Shown here in pieces: positions 7,023 through 14,273 of a DNA stretch of 15,608 nt. The stretch is taken from the NCBI GenBank assembly GCA_050996405.1, contig JBPCRW010000178.1, forward strand, positions 1-15,608. Reading direction: 5' to 3'. Each line of letters begins with the position of its first letter. Position 1 is the first letter of the stretch. The translations under genes were made by a program, and so were the position numbers. The notes beneath the pieces were generated by a model. That model saw only the letters and a program-made list of their open reading frames with translations, ran no database searches and was not told the origin of the DNA. This DNA comes from JBPCRW01 sp050996405 (GTDB lineage: Bacteria > Acidobacteriota > Blastocatellia > Pyrinomonadales > Pyrinomonadaceae).

Positions 7023-7154
7023 TGGTAAATGGTAAATAGTGAATGGTGAATGAAATCTAAGTAAAGATATGTAATTCTGCTACTTAAATTACAATCAAAA
7101 AATAAATTCCCTTCAATTCACCATTCACTATTTACCACTATTTACCACTATTCA
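7016..7154. repeat. Tandem-unit inverted repeat R5 (7-nt unit)
   Basis: The left arm is four contiguous heptamers of form RGTRAAT: GGTAAAT, GGTAAAT, AGTGAAT, GGTGAAT (7024-7051). The right arm is the inverse: 21 bp pair perfectly (7031-7051 with 7116-7136), three bases bulge (7137-7139) and another 15 bp pair (7016-7030 with 7140-7154), 36 bp in all around a 64-nt loop. It sits between two convergent genes, and both TAG stops are inside the outer 15-bp stem. It could serve as a two-way transcript end, but has no T tract. Confidence 0.93.
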
Positions 7155-8131
7155 TTAGTTAAACTTTTCTTGAAAAAATCAATCACCTGTCGCTCATAAA
7201 CTTCGGATTGCGCGAGCGGCGCGTTTTTAAAACCGTAGCCGGAAGTCGTCAAATCGAGTTTTGATTCGATTTCATTGGAATCCGAAAAACAATTTCGCAC
7301 CTCGCGCGTGGAATCCTGAAAATCCGGCGCGTCCGTTCCGGCAAGCAGTAAAATTTTGCGGTTTTGGATTGATTTGGCAACGCTGCACAAAGGTTCGTGA
7401 TTGTAGCAATTGCCTGTCGAATAATAAAGACTCGTTCCTCCGGCGGCGATTTTTGAAGTTAGCGAACTGGCAAACGGAAAGCGTCTGCCGATGACCGAAG
7501 CGAGCATTTCATCCGACGAACGCGGCGCGGAATCAATCACTAACGCTTTGACATTTTCGTTTTTAGAAGCCGCCGAGACAGCCGCCAGCGCGCCGAGTTC
7601 GACTCCGTAAACGCCGAAATCCTTGCCGACCAGTGGATTGTTCGACGCGCTTTTCAGCCCGCGCAGAAAATCCAGAGCCGCCGTTACGTCGTCCGATTCG
7701 CAGCCGCCGAAAGAAGTTTTTTTGACCAAAGGATTTTCTCCGTGACCGCGTTCGTCCGGCATCAGAATCGTAAAATCCGTCGCTTCGTTAATTTTTACGC
7801 CGAGGTCTAACATCCATGAGCGGTCAGTCCCGTAACGATGCAATAGAATTATCGCCGGAGCGTTTTCGCGTCCGCGCAAAAGCCATCCGCGCGCCTGCGT
7901 GCCGTCGCGGTTTGACCAGGTTTCGTCTGTCACCTGCGCGGCGCGCGTGCTGAGCAGACCGTATTTTTCCGGCGTGACTAAATAGCCTGTTTTAGGCGCG
8001 TCGGCGGCATTATGAACCAGCCAGATTGAAGATGCCGCCGCTGCCACGAAAAGCAGAATAACCACCGGCAGCAGAAGCCGGAAGAAACTTTTGAAAAGTC
8101 GTTTTTTTGAAGCCATAACTTTTTTATGCAT
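7148..8131 (-). CDS. Membrane-anchored alpha/beta-hydrolase fold protein, catalytic residues missing
   Basis: A 327-residue protein: a basic start, one membrane helix (about 17-39), then an extracytoplasmic alpha/beta-hydrolase domain. Fold markers include ILLHRYG (95-101, oxyanion region), MPDERGHGENP (124-134) and an elbow segment DFGVYGVELGALAA (171-184). In active relatives the elbow reads G-x-S-x-G; here E178 replaces the serine (codon GAA). The expected acid is near D267/D270 (AGTDAPD), but the usual GxGH near the C-terminus reads SGYGFKN (297-303) with no histidine. It may be a non-catalytic binding protein or use another mechanism. ATG 8131 or ATG 8116 could be the start; neither has a clear ribosome site. 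The TAG stop lies in repeat R5. Confidence 0.78.
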   Translation of the reverse strand: MHKKVMASKKRLFKSFFRLLLPVVILLFVAAAASSIWLVHNAADAPKTGYLVTPEKYGLLSTRAAQVTDETWSNRDGTQARGWLLRGRENAPAIILLHRYGTDRSWMLDLGVKINEATDFTILMPDERGHGENPLVKKTSFGGCESDDVTAALDFLRGLKSASNNPLVGKDFGVYGVELGALAAVSAASKNENVKALVIDSAPRSSDEMLASVIGRRFPFASSLTSKIAAGGTSLYYSTGNCYNHEPLCSVAKSIQNRKILLLAGTDAPDFQDSTREVRNCFSDSNEIESKLDLTTSGYGFKNAPLAQSEVYERQVIDFFKKSLTNE

Positions 8132-8284
8132 TGCTGCGTCTTATGTATGTAAGACTTGTGGAATGATGTGCAACTTGGAAGTGATTTCGGGAGTCAAACG
8201 AAAATGTCCTACAGATTTCGGACTTTCGGCGAGCCGTGTAAAATGTTATCATAACCGCCAGTCGGAAAGGAAGTATTTAATTTT

Positions 8285-10141
8285 ATGAAAACAAATTTTT
8301 TCGCATTGACCGTTTTAATTTTCGTCTGCGCCGCCAGCGTTTTCGCGCAGGAAACTTTAGCCAAACCGCAACCGAATGTTTCAAGCGTCAAATCTGCGAG
8401 TCCCGCAATTTTTCCGCTTTCTGAATTGAGAGAAGGAATGAAAGGAACGGCGCGGACGGTTTTTCGCGGCACTGAACCGGAAGAATTCAACGTCGAAATT
8501 CTGGGTGTTGTGCCGGGTGCGGTCGGACCGAAACAGGATATGATTGTCGGAAAAATCAGCGGCGGGCAGGCTGATAGAACTTTTGTTTTCGCCGGAATGA
8601 GCGGCTCGCCCGTCTATATTGACGGCAAACTGGTCGGTTCGATTTCATATAGTTTTCCCTTCTCGAAAGAAGCGATTTGCGGCATCACGCCGATTGAACA
8701 GATGATTCAGATTTTCGAGCAGAACCCGAATCAAAAAGTTAAAACATCCGCGCCGCGCGCGATTTCGTTTGCCGAACTCGCTTCGACCGAACTGAAAGTT
8801 ACTCCGCCCTACGGCAGCAGTTCGGTGCCGGCTGATTCTGCGATTCCGGCGATGGCTGGACAATCCTTTCAGCCGATTGCCACGCCGATGTCGTTCAGCG
8901 GATTTTCGCAGGAAACTTTAAATCGTTTCGCGCCGCAACTGATGTCGTTCGGTTTGATGCCGGTTTCGGCGGTCGGCGGCGCGGCAAAGATTACACCGAT
9001 GAAAAAAGCCGACGATAAAACTTTGCAGGGCGGAGCGTCCGTGACGATGCAGTTGGTGCGCGGCGATTATTCGATGGCGGCTGCCGGAACGGTGACGATG
9101 CGCGACGGCGATAAAATTTACGCTTTTGGTCATCCGTTTTTAAGTCTGGGAATTTCCGATTTGCCGATGTCGGAATCGCACGTCGTCGCCGTCGTGCCGA
9201 ATTTAAATAACTCGTTCAAACTCGCCGTGCCGGATGCGATGGTCGGCAGTATGACGCAAGACCGCGCGACGGGCGTTTTCGGAAGTTTAGGAAAATCGCC
9301 GAAAATGATTCCCGTCAAACTGAATCTCGAAACCAGTCGCGGGCAGACGCAGAATTTTAATTTTGAAGTCGTCAAGGACGATTTTCTCACGCCGCTTCTG
9401 TTAAACATCGCCGTCTATAATTCGATTGCGGCGAATGAACGCAGTCTCGGTGATTCGACCGTCACGATTAGCGGAAATATCAATGTTCCGGGTCAGCAGC
9501 CTATAAAAATCGAACGTCGTTTTACGGGCGCGCAGGCTTCGCAGTTTGCCGCCGGTTCGGTTGCCGTGCCGGTCAACGCGCTGCTCGACAGCCGTTTTGA
9601 AAACGCGGACATCAGCAATGTTGAATTAAACGTCGTTTCATCCGATGGCAGCAAAACCGCAACGCTCGAAAGAATTTCGCTCGACCGGACGGATGTCAAA
9701 GCGGGCGACACTTTTGAAGTTCAGGCTTATGTCCGCACCAACACGGGACAAATTTTCGTGCAGAAAATTCCTGTGACAATTCCGGCGGATACGCCAGCCG
9801 GAACAATTCTCGTGGCGGTCGGCGACGGCGGCTCGCTTCAACAAGCGTCCGCCTCAAAACAATTTATTCCAAAAAATATCGGCGAGTTGATTAAAACGAT
9901 TAATGATGTCAAGAAAACCGATCGGCTTTACGTGCAGACATTTCGCGTGACGAACGGCGCGATTATCGGCGCGAAGGAATTGCCGAATCTGCCGCCGTCA
10001 ATGCTTGCAACCTTGAACAACGACCGCACGGCGGGCGGTTTTACGCCGACCGTGCTGACGGTTTTAACCGACCAGGAAATCGCTCCGGCGGATTTCCTCA
10101 TCTCCGGTCAACAGGTTTTACCAATTGAAGTCAAGAAATAA
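8285..10141 (+). CDS. Secreted SpoIVB (S55)-like peptidase-domain protein
   Basis: A 618-residue exported protein. A signal peptide (1-21, cut after VFA) is followed by a domain with FAGMSGSPVYIDGKLVGSISYSF (102-124), matching the serine motif of SpoIVB-type S55 peptidases; S106 is the likely nucleophile. A second block, GTVTMRDGDKIYAFGHPFLSLG (268-289), resembles the S55 histidine motif, with H283. The order serine then histidine is the reverse of SpoIVB. The C-terminal part (about 340-618) is beta-rich and of unknown role. No PDZ domain is obvious. Ribosome site AGGAAG (8268-8273) supports the ATG. A TAAAAT -10 candidate at 8239-8244 lacks a good -35. Spore genes are absent, so a role outside sporulation is likely. 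Confidence 0.8.
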   Translation: MKTNFFALTVLIFVCAASVFAQETLAKPQPNVSSVKSASPAIFPLSELREGMKGTARTVFRGTEPEEFNVEILGVVPGAVGPKQDMIVGKISGGQADRTFVFAGMSGSPVYIDGKLVGSISYSFPFSKEAICGITPIEQMIQIFEQNPNQKVKTSAPRAISFAELASTELKVTPPYGSSSVPADSAIPAMAGQSFQPIATPMSFSGFSQETLNRFAPQLMSFGLMPVSAVGGAAKITPMKKADDKTLQGGASVTMQLVRGDYSMAAAGTVTMRDGDKIYAFGHPFLSLGISDLPMSESHVVAVVPNLNNSFKLAVPDAMVGSMTQDRATGVFGSLGKSPKMIPVKLNLETSRGQTQNFNFEVVKDDFLTPLLLNIAVYNSIAANERSLGDSTVTISGNINVPGQQPIKIERRFTGAQASQFAAGSVAVPVNALLDSRFENADISNVELNVVSSDGSKTATLERISLDRTDVKAGDTFEVQAYVRTNTGQIFVQKIPVTIPADTPAGTILVAVGDGGSLQQASASKQFIPKNIGELIKTINDVKKTDRLYVQTFRVTNGAIIGAKELPNLPPSMLATLNNDRTAGGFTPTVLTVLTDQEIAPADFLISGQQVLPIEVKK

Positions 10142-10146
10142 TTTTT

Positions 10147-10195
10147 ACCGCAGAGACATAGAGAAAAGTTTCAAAAATCTCCGTGTCTCTGCCGC
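10147..10195. repeat. Tandem-unit inverted repeat R6 (about 9-nt unit)
   Basis: Nine bp pair exactly (10150-10158, GCAGAGACA, with 10184-10192), then a 2-nt mismatch and four more pairs (10161-10164 with 10178-10181). The left arm reads as two loose 9-mers, CCGCAGAGA and CATAGAGAA. It starts 6 nt past the S55-like stop codon. No T tract follows. The rest of the gap to 10356 holds only a weak promoter candidate (TTATTC 10291-10296, 18-nt spacer, TAGAAT 10315-10320) for the next gene. Confidence 0.7.
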
Positions 10196-10356
10196 GAAAA
10201 ACATTGCTTTCAAAAACGTAAAGGCGATATGCCGAGCCTTATATCAGCCATCCTCTCAATGATTTTCAAAAAGTCCTAAATTTATTTGATTTATTCCAAC
10301 CTGCGACCGACAATTAGAATCCAATCCTTAAATTTACAGAATAAGGTAAAAAATTT

Positions 10357-11598
10357 ATGTTTCCGGTTAAATCTTTCCGTCTTGCGATAATTTTGGCGTT
10401 GGTATTTGCGTGCGGCTTGCAGATTGCCGTTTTTGCCCAGTCGAAACCGCAGCGACCTGAAACGCCGAAAGGCAACGAAAAGCGGAATCAGCGTCCGACG
10501 GCGGAAGAGCAAAAAAAGGCTGAAGAACAAAAGAAACAAGCCGACGAGGAAAAAAATGCCGTCGAAGACCCGGGCGTTTTAAAGCTCGAAACCAACATCG
10601 TCAACGTCGATGCCGTCGTCTATAACAAAAAAACCGGACAGATTATTACGGGCTTGAAAAAGGAAAATTTTGCTGTCTTTGAAAACGGCGTGAAACAGGA
10701 AATCGCCAATTTTTCCACGCCCGAAGCACCGATTACGGTGACGATGGTTGTCGAATACAGCAAATTGAGCGAAGCACTCGGCTATTACGCCAATCGCGGA
10801 ATGGAAGACGGAAAAATGGAAGTCGTCCGTCCAGCCGCTTATTTTCTCTCGAAATTTATTAAACCGCCGAACGATTATGCTTCGTTAATCGCTTTTGATA
10901 TTCGCCCGACTCCGATTACCGATTTTACAAACGACCCGAATCGCCTGCGTCAGAGTGTCGATATTTTACTGCGAAATAATCCGGCTTTTAGTGAAACAAA
11001 TCTTTTCGACGCGCTGAAATTCGCGCTGGTCGGCGGCAAAGGCGACAGCGTTGTGCTGGATAATTCAAAACAGGAAACTGCCGATTACGGCGGAATGGTT
11101 GACGTTAAAGCAAAACGGCGCGCGATTATTCTGGTCGCTTCGGGCATCGACACTTTCAGCAAAATAAATTACGACCAGGTTCGGAAAATTATTCAGAGCG
11201 CGGGCGTGCCGATTTATATCTTAAGCACCGGAAATCTCTTTTATAAATTATACGAAGGTCAAATGGACGCGATGGACGGCATTGACGGCTCGCCCGGCAG
11301 ACTGACGTTTTTGCAGGCGCAAAACGCGATGAATACTTTTGCCAAAGAATCCGGCGGACAGCATTTTCCGATAACTTTTGAAGGCGAAATTCCAAACGCC
11401 TTGCAGTCCATAAATAATCTTTTGCGGAATCAATACAGTCTTTCCTATGACGCGGGCGACAAACCGCACGACGGGAAAAAATACAAAATCGAAGTTAAAG
11501 TCGATATTAACGGCGACGGCAATTTTGAAGGCAAGGATTATGTCGTTCAGAATCGCCCGTTTTACGTCGCGCCGAATGATAACGTGAAAAAGAAATAG
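10357..11598 (+). CDS. Secreted VWA-domain protein, acidobacterial VWFA-related type
   Basis: A 413-residue exported protein. Signal peptide 1-27 (cut after VFA), a charged Glu/Lys/Gln segment (about 33-70, likely disordered or coiled), then LKLETNIVNVDAVVYNKKTGQIITGLKKENFAVFENG (75-111), the lead-in typical of acidobacterial VWFA-related proteins. A von Willebrand A domain spans about 125-370, with SETNLFDAL and ILVASGIDTFS at expected places. The metal-ion site is weak: the DxSxS motif reads E133-Y-S135-K-L, with Glu for Asp and Leu for the last Ser. Binding partner unknown; the family is probably extracellular or periplasmic adhesive. It follows another exported protein on the same strand, 215 nt away. 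Confidence 0.85.
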   Translation: MFPVKSFRLAIILALVFACGLQIAVFAQSKPQRPETPKGNEKRNQRPTAEEQKKAEEQKKQADEEKNAVEDPGVLKLETNIVNVDAVVYNKKTGQIITGLKKENFAVFENGVKQEIANFSTPEAPITVTMVVEYSKLSEALGYYANRGMEDGKMEVVRPAAYFLSKFIKPPNDYASLIAFDIRPTPITDFTNDPNRLRQSVDILLRNNPAFSETNLFDALKFALVGGKGDSVVLDNSKQETADYGGMVDVKAKRRAIILVASGIDTFSKINYDQVRKIIQSAGVPIYILSTGNLFYKLYEGQMDAMDGIDGSPGRLTFLQAQNAMNTFAKESGGQHFPITFEGEIPNALQSINNLLRNQYSLSYDAGDKPHDGKKYKIEVKVDINGDGNFEGKDYVVQNRPFYVAPNDNVKKK

Positions 11599-11609
11599 GA
11601 GTTATTAAA

Positions 11610-11878
11610 ACACCGGTAATTTCGATGTTCTACGGGATTATAGTTCACTTTATTTTTTCGATAACGACCGGCACAATATATCTCATTTTCATGCGAGATA
11701 CGCAGAATTTCAAGCATCTATCTCTATCGAAACGGGCGAAATTCTTGCCGGAGAATTTCCAGGCAAGCAGTTAAAATTAGTGCAGGCTTGGGCTGAGATT
11801 CATAAAGACGAGTTGACGGCAAATTGGACGCTTGCCGTTGAGGGAAACGCGCTGTTTAAGATTGACCTTTCAAAGTAA
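11610..11878 (+). pseudogene. DUF4160 gene broken by a one-base frameshift
   Basis: Two overlapping frames together encode a complete DUF4160 protein. The first piece reads PVISMFYGIIVHF (ccg at 11613; the only ATG is 11625) and the second, from 11651, reads YFFDNDRHNISHFHARY and continues for 75 residues, ending FKIDLSK at the TAA 11876-11878. The frame changes by one base in the T-rich tract 11649-11658; adding one T would restore it. The family usually starts MPVIS, but here the codon before Pro is ACA, although an AGGAG (11597-11601) sits at ideal distance from it. This looks like a decaying gene, though slippage on the T run or an assembly error is possible. It is A/T rich and 5 nt upstream of a DUF2442 gene. 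Confidence 0.8.
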
Positions 11879-11883
11879 AAAAT

Positions 11884-12132
11884 ATGATTTTGAATGTTAC
11901 AGATTTTCAGATTTTGCCCGATTACAATCTGCAAGTAACGCTATCAAATGGCAGTCAAGGTATTTTCAACGTCAAGCCTTATCTAGAGCGGGGAATCTTT
12001 AGCGAATTAAAGGACTACAATTATTTTAAGACAGCAAAGTTAGAATACGGCACAATAATGTGGAAAAATGGACAGGACTTCAGCCCCGATACGATTGAAA
12101 TGAAAATGAAGAAGTTTCAGACAGATGAATAA
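11884..12132 (+). CDS. DUF2442 domain protein
   Basis: An 82-residue small soluble protein of the DUF2442 family: ILPDYNLQVTLSNGSQGIFNVKPYLERGIFSELKDYNYFKTAKLEYGTIMWKNGQDFSPDTIE is the characteristic pattern (short beta strands, then W-x-NG-x-D-(I/F)-xPD). It starts 5 nt after the DUF4160 remnant, and DUF4160 and DUF2442 genes are often neighbours; the arrangement resembles a toxin-antitoxin or other mobile two-gene module, but function is not established. It is more A/T rich than the flanking genes, suggesting acquisition. The reading frame is intact. Confidence 0.85.
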   Translation: MILNVTDFQILPDYNLQVTLSNGSQGIFNVKPYLERGIFSELKDYNYFKTAKLEYGTIMWKNGQDFSPDTIEMKMKKFQTDE

Positions 12133-12150
12133 TAATATACTTCTTTTTTC

Positions 12151-13446
12151 TTATAAACTTCCGTAAATTTTCAATCTGAATTCATCGTTTGAAGTATAAA
12201 TTTCGGCGCGTTTGCCTGAAAATTGTCGCGCCTCGCGCAGAAGTTTCGGCAGATTGCTTTGCACGGAATTTGCTCCGTAGGCTTCGCCGGAAAAAATTGT
12301 CGCAATCTGTGGATTCAAACGCTGCGTGATGCCGTAGCGAATCGCGCGCGAGGCGGGCGGCGCGAAACCGTTTGTGCGGCGCGGATTAACGATTTCGATA
12401 AAATCGTCAAAAATTAAAAGCCGTGTTGAAATATCGCGCAGCACCAAATCTCTGTGAATCAGAGCGTTTGTCACGGCTTCGCGGATTACGCCGCGCGGAT
12501 AAACGGCGCGGGCTTGCACCGGCGAATTTCCGTTTGTCGAATTGGCGCGCGCTGGTTTCTCGTCCCGCAAATCTCCGTAGCGTTTGACAAAATGCAGCAT
12601 CGATTCGTAAAGCGTCAGCAAATTCCCTTTTAATTCCGCCCGTTCGACAATCTGTGAATTCGTCGTATTTCCCGCATAACGAATCGCCGTCACGGTCGAG
12701 CGCGGCACGAGTTTATCGACCTTTGAGTTTTTGCCGAACAATAAAATCGCGGCAATTGTCGGCACAAATTCGTCGGCGTTTCCGGCAGCAAGCAGCAAAT
12801 CCTTTTTTAAAAATTCGCCCGTGTTGTAATTGAGTTTCAAATCGAAATCCGTTTCAAAATGTTTGGCGAAACTCCACAAGAGCGCGTCGTCAATATCGCT
12901 TTCGGCAGCCGTCGGAACGATGATATTTTCGTAGCCGAGCGGACGAATTTCTTCCAGAAACATCGAAAGCTCTTCGCGTGTCGCCTCGCGTTTTTCCGCG
13001 CCAATTCTTAAGTAAAATCTTCCGTCGCGCGTCCGATACGGGCGGCGTTTTCCTTCGACATCGAGCGCGACGACGCGCCGACCATTGTCAAAAGCAATCA
13101 CGTCAATAAACGGCACGAGCGGTGGGTAAATTTCCTCGCGGCAAATCCGCACCAGTTCCGCCTGCACGGTTTCCGGGTAATCCACGCCTTCGACGCGCAA
13201 CTGGTCGCTCACGCCGAAAATAATTACGCCGCCCGCAGTATTGGCAAGCGCGACAATTCCCTGCGCGATTCGCTCGCTGTTTGAAAGTTTTACTTTGAGT
13301 TCGAGATAAGTATCTTCGCCGCCGCGAACAAGGCGCAAAAGCTCTGTGCGCGAAGTTTGCGGCGCGGGCGCGTTCAAGATATATTCCTGAAAAGAGCGTG
13401 AACCCGACGGTTCGTGCCGCCCGTTGCGAAATTTTCTGCGTGCCAT
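12151..13446 (-). CDS. Schlafen AlbA_2 / ATP-binding domain protein
   Basis: A 431-residue protein of the COG2865 type. The N-terminal Schlafen AlbA_2 domain is marked by E-L-K near 49-51 and ANTAGGVIIFGVSD (68-81), then RTRDGRFYLRIG (138-149). The C-terminal part has a GHKL-like ATP-binding box, REAVTNALIHRD (322-333, E323 and N327), and a VNPRR segment at 353-357. Such proteins are annotated as putative transcriptional regulators or helicases; some are defence-related, and DNA or RNA binding is assumed rather than shown here. ATG 13446 gives a basic N-terminus. It diverges from folK across a 190-nt A/T-rich gap and converges on the DUF2442 gene (18-nt gap). Single gene, no visible partner. 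Confidence 0.85.
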   Translation of the reverse strand: MARRKFRNGRHEPSGSRSFQEYILNAPAPQTSRTELLRLVRGGEDTYLELKVKLSNSERIAQGIVALANTAGGVIIFGVSDQLRVEGVDYPETVQAELVRICREEIYPPLVPFIDVIAFDNGRRVVALDVEGKRRPYRTRDGRFYLRIGAEKREATREELSMFLEEIRPLGYENIIVPTAAESDIDDALLWSFAKHFETDFDLKLNYNTGEFLKKDLLLAAGNADEFVPTIAAILLFGKNSKVDKLVPRSTVTAIRYAGNTTNSQIVERAELKGNLLTLYESMLHFVKRYGDLRDEKPARANSTNGNSPVQARAVYPRGVIREAVTNALIHRDLVLRDISTRLLIFDDFIEIVNPRRTNGFAPPASRAIRYGITQRLNPQIATIFSGEAYGANSVQSNLPKLLREARQFSGKRAEIYTSNDEFRLKIYGSL

Positions 13447-13636
13447 TTGTGTCGAGACGGGGCATCGTCAAACCCGTCCGAATGCGTTCTGCATTACGGA
13501 ATCCAAAATTTTATCCAGATTTTATTGAATCATTTTGCGCCGTAAAAGTAAAAGTTTGCATAAATTGTTTGCGCTTTCGGCATTTTTCTCGCAAACTTGT
13601 TTCGTTTTATTGAATTCAACTTAAAATAAATTACCC

Positions 13637-14137
13637 GTGCAAAACGAAATCGTTACAGCCTACATCGGACTCGGCTCAAATTTGGGCGACCGCGCCGGAA
13701 ATCTTCTGCTCGCCGTGCGCGGACTGCTTGAAGCGAGTTTCGTCGTGCAGCGGCTTTCGGCGATTTATGAAACCGAACCCGTCGACATCGAAAGCGATTT
13801 TAATTTTCTGAATATGGCTGCCGAAGTGCAGGTGTCGCATATTTCAGCCGTGCAGATGATGGCGCGCCTGCTCCGCATCGAATATCTTTTAGGACGGCGG
13901 CGGGCAGAGGAAAAAATTCCGCGCACGGTCGATTTGGATTTGCTTTTTTACGGCGCGAACCAGTCATCGACCGAATTTCTCACCCTTCCACACCCGCGCC
14001 TGCACCTGCGGAAATTCGTTCTCGTGCCGATGAACGAAATCGCGCCGCACTGCGTTCATCCGATTCTACAAAAAACGATTCAGGAAATTTTAGCAAACGT
14101 CGAAGACAATTCGACGGTTAAACGCTGGCAACCGTAG
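13637..14137 (+). CDS. folK: 2-amino-4-hydroxy-6-hydroxymethyldihydropteridine pyrophosphokinase
   Basis: A 166-residue HPPK, which transfers pyrophosphate from ATP to 6-hydroxymethyl-dihydropterin in folate synthesis. Signatures: YIGLGSNLGDR (9-19), YETEPV (44-49), FLNMA (57-61), the Mg/ATP motif PRTVDLDLLFYG (95-106) with D99 and D101, and LPHPRLHLRKFVLVPMNEIAP (117-137) with H119. GTG start at 13637, with TAAAAT at 13622-13627 close upstream; this could be a -10 giving a very short leader. Clustering with panB and panC is common in bacteria. The stop directly abuts repeat R7. Confidence 0.95.
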   Translation: MQNEIVTAYIGLGSNLGDRAGNLLLAVRGLLEASFVVQRLSAIYETEPVDIESDFNFLNMAAEVQVSHISAVQMMARLLRIEYLLGRRRAEEKIPRTVDLDLLFYGANQSSTEFLTLPHPRLHLRKFVLVPMNEIAPHCVHPILQKTIQEILANVEDNSTVKRWQP

Positions 14138-14262
14138 AAAATTCAAAATTCAAAACGCAAAATGCAAAATGAGCGATGTGCCAAGCGGTTTGACATTCGA
14201 TTTTAACTTGCGATAATCACTTTAAATTTTCTGATTATTTTGCATTTTGAATTTTGAATTTT
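14138..14262. repeat. Tandem-unit inverted repeat R7 (7-nt unit)
   Basis: The left arm is heptamers ATTCAAA, ATTCAAA, ACGCAAA, ATGCAAA (14141-14168). Eighteen bp pair perfectly (14138-14155 with 14245-14262), one heptamer (14156-14162) bulges, and eight more pair (14163-14170 with 14237-14244). The 66-nt loop holds the panB promoter candidate. It fills nearly all of the folK-panB gap. Confidence 0.92.
14190..14217 (+). promoter_or_regulatory. Sigma70-type promoter for panB within the R7 loop
   Basis: TTGACA (14190-14195) is a perfect -35 consensus, followed after 16 nt by GATAAT (14212-14217), one base from the -10 consensus. Predicted transcription start is about 14224, leaving a 50-nt leader that contains only the right arm of repeat R7. 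This is the best promoter match in the window. Confidence 0.65.
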
Positions 14263-14273
14263 GCATTAAAAAA

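Noticed and set aside
7024..7051. Short tandem units resembling a small CRISPR array
   Set aside because: Units are 7 nt and contiguous, with no spacers and no cas genes nearby; they form one arm of an inverted repeat.
7148..8131. Active serine hydrolase call
   Set aside because: The nucleophile position is Glu and the catalytic His is not found, so an activity should not be assigned.
8091..8288. 65-codon open frame upstream of the S55-like gene on the plus strand
   Set aside because: It overlaps the hydrolase start antisense, has no ribosome site and no recognisable domain; probably chance.
14247..14273. TTG start extending PanB by nine residues
   Set aside because: The extra residues come from repeat R7; ATG 14274 gives the normal length.
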